A stretch of DNA of 64,000 nt from NCBI GenBank assembly GCA_911728455.2, contig OU452227.1, positions 12,681,110-12,745,109 of the forward strand, read 5' to 3'. The stretch comes from Marthasterias glacialis (Eukaryota; Echinodermata; Asteroidea; Forcipulatida; Asteriidae). The notes beneath the pieces are model-generated. The model was given only the letters and a program-made list of their open reading frames with translations, made no database searches and was not told where the DNA came from. The position numbers were made by a program, and so were the translations under genes. Shown in pieces: positions 59,823-64,000 of the stretch; within the stretch, counting starts at the first letter, position 1; every line of letters starts with the position of its first letter.

Positions 59823-59957
59823 GAGGTGAAAGAGTACATTTCATTTCATAACTTTTTGAAAAGATGTAGCCTATGAGGTTATTTCTAACACTATCAATTA
59901 AAATGTTATTAACAGAAAGTAACAGTAGTTATACTTAATATACTTAAAACAATTCAC

Positions 59958-60072
59958 CTGTATCTTAGGAAACGTCTCAAATGTCAGGAATATTCCATTC
60001 CAAACGACCACCAGTACATGCCCTTTGGCGGAATACCAGTCGCAATTTTTTAGGACCTCTTTTATGGGAATG
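59958..60072 (-). CDS. Candidate internal coding exon of an unidentified minus-strand gene
   Basis: Read on the minus strand: acceptor gtttttcctgag, then an open frame containing IPIKEVLKNCDWYSAKGHVL and ending FETFPKIQ, with donor CAG|GTGAAT in phase 0. 115 nt. The peptide is compositionally convincing (hydrophobic beta-like VVVWNGIFLTF stretch) but I do not recognise the family. If real, the gene continues to lower coordinates, placing the 6.6-kb satellite in or beyond its next intron. Confidence 0.4.
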
Positions 60073-60089
60073 CTCAGGAAAAACATCAA

Positions 60090-61080
60090 ATATATAACTT
60101 AATTAACAATCTGTGAATAGTTTGCATGTAGGCATATTGGGCCCCTATTTTGTCATACTGAACAATCCTCGTGGTTTTGCCACACTTGACTGTTTTTTTT
60201 AGTGTTAAAATTAGCAAAAGAAATGAGATTCCAGAAACAACTGGTGGTCATAAGGTTCCACATGAGCACAACTCTTAATTGGGTGAGAAGGTGTCAAACG
60301 ATCCAATATTACATATTATCTAAAACAGACATTGATCCCTATCATTTGATTGGTGGAACACGCATCACATGTCATTATTTTGCCATGTATTTACCGCTGT
60401 ATTTACCGGGTAATTATTGGACACTACTACTAACCAACATGTCCAAAACAATCATTTCTAGTTGAGTCACCGCAGACAAGGCTGGTGTTTACGTAGAGTT
60501 GTCCAAACTGTTTAGTAGAAGGTTCTTTTTTAATTTCACTTTGAGAGTGTTGAGTACACAAGTTTCCGTGTCAATTTTTGTATTTATTGTGAAAAAATTT
60601 CAAATGACAAGGATCTGTGTGAGTTATATAAAACAAATACTGAATGCATTTTGTTTGTGCATTATTGCATAATTAAATCATTCTTCATTGCCTTGAAAAA
60701 AAGGAATAGTCCAGATTTCACCTTGTGATTGTATTCTGCAAAAATTCACTCATATGCATCCAATATTTGTACTTAATACATTTTGAGTAAAAGCATAAAA
60801 GTATATTTGCCATTATTACCAATCTTTTATGCTTTCATAATTCAAAGAGTACGCTTTAGAAAAGTTGTTGTGCCAATCTTACACATGTTGCATTCAATTT
60901 TTAAATTTTCCTGCCATGTTTATGTTGGTTGACATTTGGGTTTTTGGAAAGTGTCAGCTTCACCTTATAATTAAAATTACAAATATTTTATAATTATTTT
61001 ATAATAAAAATTAATTACTTATATGTATAAGTACACCATTGCAAGCATTTTTATTTGTTTGGTTCTAAAATTTGCCACTA
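60090..61080. other. Non-coding AT-rich DNA
   Basis: No repeat with clear ends and no supported exon, though an exon of the minus-strand candidate gene could be hidden here. Confidence 0.35.
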
Positions 61081-61136
61081 TTATCCTGGTAAGGTTAGTC
61101 TAAAGCAGGGCCACCACGAGCAGGTCCCAGGATACC

Positions 61137-61830
61137 AGCCCCACGACGCTTTTCGTATCTTTGGGGCCTTCATACTCCTTTCGAAGCGTCCGGTCCGCCA
61201 CCCCGAGAACCAGGGCAGTCCCCTCAACGTACTAACGCGGTCCCTGGCCCCACGGCCTAGACCAGGGACTACTCCCGTTCGGCCAACCATGATTGTAATA
61301 ACACCAATACCATCTCATGGGGTATGAGGAAGCATGATGCACCTTTAAGATCAACCACCAGCTATTACCCTGGCCGGAAGTGGAACCCCACAAGCCACGT
61401 GCAAGTGTCCAGGTCCCTTTGGCAAGTCGGAATTTTCCGTGATTTCGCCGCACAATTCCGAAAAAAATTGAATCTCTGCACCACCAATCGAATCTCCGCA
61501 CCACAACGCTTTCCGTATCTTAGGGGCCTTCATACTCCTTTCGAAGCGTCCGGTCCGCCACCCCGAGAACCAGGGCAGTCCCCTCAACGTACTAACGCCG
61601 TCCCTGGCCCCACGGCCTAGACCAGGGACTGCTCCCGTTTGGCCAACCATGATTGTGATAACACCAACCGTCACTGAGGACTCTTGATGCAACTTTAAGA
61701 TCAACCACCAGCTGTTACCCTGGCCGGAAGTGGAACCCCACAAGCCATGTGCAAGTGTCCAAGTCCCTTTGGCAAGTCAGAATTTTCCGTGATTTCGCCG
61801 CACAATTCTGATTAAATTGAGTCTCCGCAC
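61137..61830 (+). repeat. 360-bp tandem duplication, GC-rich
   Basis: Copy 1 starts about 61137 and copy 2 about 61497; CGTATCTT.GGGGCCTTCATA recurs exactly 360 bp apart (61154 and 61514). Copies share AACCAGGGCAGTCCCCTCAA, GGCCTAGACCAGGGACT and CCCTGGCCGGAAGTGGAACC. GC-rich against an AT-rich background. No recognised coding or RNA identity; likely a dispersed GC-rich repeat. Confidence 0.8.
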
Positions 61831-61922
61831 AACCAATCGAATCTCCACACAACTAATCGAATCTCCGCACAACCGATCAAATCTTCGCACAACCAATCGA
61901 ACCTCCACAACTCTAATAACAT
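61814..61922 (+). repeat. 20-bp degenerate tandem repeat
   Basis: About five copies of AATCGAATCTCCGCACAACC, appended to the second copy of the 360-bp duplication; a single pre-copy occurs at 61468-61505. Confidence 0.75.
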
Positions 61923-62139
61923 CTCCAAGTTCAAAAATGTGTATGTGCTTGCTTGCAATGGTGTACTTATTTACAAGATACTAACTGTACAGTGCTGCAA
62001 AAACAGCCCACTATACGACGATTACAGAAAAACATCAAACTAACACATCTAGATATACTACAATAACAGAAGAACATCAAACTAACACATCTACATTATC
62101 TTACAGAATTGAAGAAAACAAATTGCAAAAGGATGACAC

Positions 62140-62240
62140 ATGTTTTCATACACGTTGCTCTCTTTCACACACTGTAGCATTCAAGATTTCAGCGCAGTGC
62201 TCTCCTTTATACCCTGTAGCCTTCAAGATGTCTGTTGAGG
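62140..62240 (+). repeat. 47-bp imperfect tandem duplication
   Basis: CTCTCTTTCACACACTGTAG-CATTCAAGAT and CTCTCCTTTATACCCTGTAG-CCTTCAAGAT lie head to tail. Just after, ttgatttcag and CTGAAAG|GTTAAG could bound a small exon (62269-62299), but nothing else supports one. Confidence 0.4.
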
Positions 62241-62379
62241 TGATTCCTTCTCTTTCACTTGATTTCAGGGAACAAGTAGCTACATCTCTGGCTCTGAAAG
62301 GTTAAGTTTACAAAATATGAATTGTATGAAATCCAACAATTTCAATGTGCAAAATCAGCAGTGTAGCGATTCCTATTGT

Positions 62380-63090
62380 GTATTTTTCCTAAGTTTGCAT
62401 TCAGAGCCAGTCAGCAAATTGAGCACCAAACTTACCAGAGTAATGGCTCGGGCTGAACACAAGTTCATTTGGCAAGCCAAGAGATTTGCCGACTGAAAAT
62501 TTTAGTTTAATCCTTGTGGTGTGTTAAGTCAAACTTTGAATTACCTAATTCAATATTCTCGGCAACAGGCGGAAATCTACGCTCTGAAAATACTAAAAGC
62601 CGTAGAGCATCCAGGGGCAAAGTACCCCCATAACAATTGATGTTCCTATAAAACTTCAACAGTAGTGGATATGTCCCGAGTCCAAAGTATTCAAAGTTTG
62701 AATTTCAAAATTAAACATTTTTTTTCGGCAACTTGACAGTCCTCCTCAGCCCTAAAAACACGCTTCGCCCCCTGGACCCCCACTAGAATTAGTGTTCATA
62801 TACTCCAACAGGGGATTCGCAAAAAAAAATTAGTTTTCAAAGCTTGCATTTCAAATATGAGTCATCTAATGATCGGCATCTGAGGGCCATTTTAAACCTT
62901 CGAATCACAGAAAAACCTTATGAGCGCTCAGGTGCTATGCCCCCCAACCCCCACAAGTTGGTGAGTCCCATGTCATTGTGCTTTTTTGATTTCATAATGT
63001 CAGTCGGCAAATTTAGGCTGCCACACCCTTCCAAAGAAAGTGCCTTCGCTACGCCACTGTGCAAAATCGCTTGCAAGGGTGATTAAAAAC
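62380..63090. repeat. Probable dispersed repeat remnant
   Basis: Includes phrases such as CTCCTCAGCCCTAAAAACAC, then GCTTCGCCCCCTGGACCCCC, a partly complementary GTAGAGCATCCAGGGGCAAAG, and CCTTCGCTACGCCACTGTG, a style common in old non-LTR or Gypsy-type repeat debris. No frame is intact and ends are unclear. Confidence 0.35.
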
Positions 63091-63739
63091 TGGTGAAGAT
63101 GCCCTCCCAAAGTGCATGATGGTATCATTTGTTCTTTACAGTGTTTGTGGTTGAAATGTTTAAAGACATTATTGTTTCCTGATTTTTTTTTTTACAATTT
63201 CTCTCCTTATCCTAAATTCTTACAAAATAAATGATACTCATTTTGCCTGAATGCAAGTATAAATTTCCATAGCAAAATTCACACTAAAGCATTATATTTA
63301 AATTGCACGATCAAAATGTAAGGTACAGTTAGGTGTTTTATGTACCATTGGTGTTTCAAAACCAACTCTCAGATTTGTGGCAATGTTTCCTTCCATCTAC
63401 AAGTTTTAATAATGACTGTAGATAGTAACAACAACATTTTGGGATACTTTTAACTTTGCTTTACCTATTGCTTGATTACAAAAACCAATATGTTTTAGAA
63501 CAACCAAAACTAAAACCAATAACAGGCAAACAAACAATAAAAGACTGTATCAGCCAATTGATCAACAAAATATATGCTGTTTAAATCTTTGGTTTCAGCA
63601 TGTATGATCTACTCAATTCTTGGAGATACTTTTACTTTTGCGCAAATGCCAAAACTTAGCAGAATTGTTAATCGTTAACATTTTGTGGAGATACAAAAAT
63701 TGCATTCTACAGACACCTTCTTATACAAACTTAATTTAC

Positions 63740-63865
63740 CTTTTTTTGATGACCTGCTGTCCTTGCTGTAGAGATGAAAACTGAAAACCTGGCTGACATC
63801 ACGCAGTAGGCTACAATGGGTGCCCGAATCGTCATGCTTTGATGCTGGTGTATAGGTTTTTTCCT
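63740..63865 (-). CDS. Candidate coding exon of a minus-strand gene at the right edge
   Basis: Minus strand: acceptor ttatatattgcag, 126 nt carrying one base over at each end, donor AAAAG|GTAAAT. It reads EKTYTPASKHDDSGTHCSLL, then RDVSQVFSFHLYSKD. Composition and splice signals look genuine; family not recognised. It cannot join directly to 59958-60072 because phases differ, so at least one more exon would lie between them, or they belong to different genes. Confidence 0.42.
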
Positions 63866-64000
63866 CTGCAATATATAATAATTTTTTACATAAGTATTTT
63901 GTTCCTAAATAAACAATTGTTGAAACCTGAAAATGAAATAGCTTCAAAATTTTACTGCAGGTACTGGGCTTTTTACTTTAAACATTTTATCTTAAAATGA

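Noticed and set aside
61137..61830. Ribosomal RNA fragment
   Set aside because: GC-rich and duplicated, but no rRNA core motif is recognisable and the two copies are only 360 bp apart.

Overview
This is a eukaryotic, AT-rich genomic window with intron-split genes, abundant tandem repeats and many short inverted-repeat elements. It most likely comes from a marine invertebrate deuterostome. An echinoderm is my best guess, from the TNRC6 sequence and the recurrent ACATGTACATGTA-type motifs, but the species cannot be fixed from the sequence alone.

Region 1 (1 to about 30 kb, + strand) is dominated by one recognisable gene, a TNRC6/GW182 (Gawky) orthologue, the scaffold that links Argonaute-miRNA complexes to the poly(A)-binding protein and the deadenylases. 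Eight coding exons between 10896 and 19254 join in perfect phase into a 1611-residue protein: N-terminal GW/WG repeats, a UBA-like segment, a Gln-rich block, a PAM2-like motif, a P-GL motif, an RRM and a conserved C-terminal tail. Upstream lie candidate 5' exons, including phase-0 micro-exons that could extend the N-terminus, mixed with short inverted-repeat transposons. Downstream is about 10 kb of AT-rich DNA with almost no interspersed repeats, which may be a very long 3' UTR.

Region 2 (30-40 kb) holds a MITE with a clear target-site duplication, a decayed non-LTR reverse transcriptase fragment interrupted by another short element, a 66-bp minisatellite, an isolated first coding exon with a mitochondrial-presequence look at 34692, and a 52-bp tandem array that seems to have grown from a dispersed repeat.

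Region 3 (40.3-50.9 kb) is the most unusual gene-like structure. It is a series of about 16 small exon-like blocks (about 80-145 bases) on the + strand, each with splice signals. Most share a common ancestral sequence, and those I translated have stops in every frame. Part of the series was duplicated as a block together with an upstream 43-bp minisatellite. I interpret this as a long non-coding RNA gene built by exon reiteration.

Region 4 (51-58.5 kb) holds a cluster of hairpin-forming palindromes followed by a 6.6-kb composite satellite. It is four abutting, nearly perfect arrays (9-bp x52, 7-bp x242, 7-bp x396, 23-bp x73.7) that happen to be stop-free in all six frames, and it ends next to a cluster of nuclear-receptor DR1-like motifs.

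Region 5 (58.5-64 kb) has a 25-bp minisatellite, a 360-bp tandem duplication, a dispersed repeat and two candidate coding exons on the minus strand of an unidentified gene that appears to enter from the right edge.
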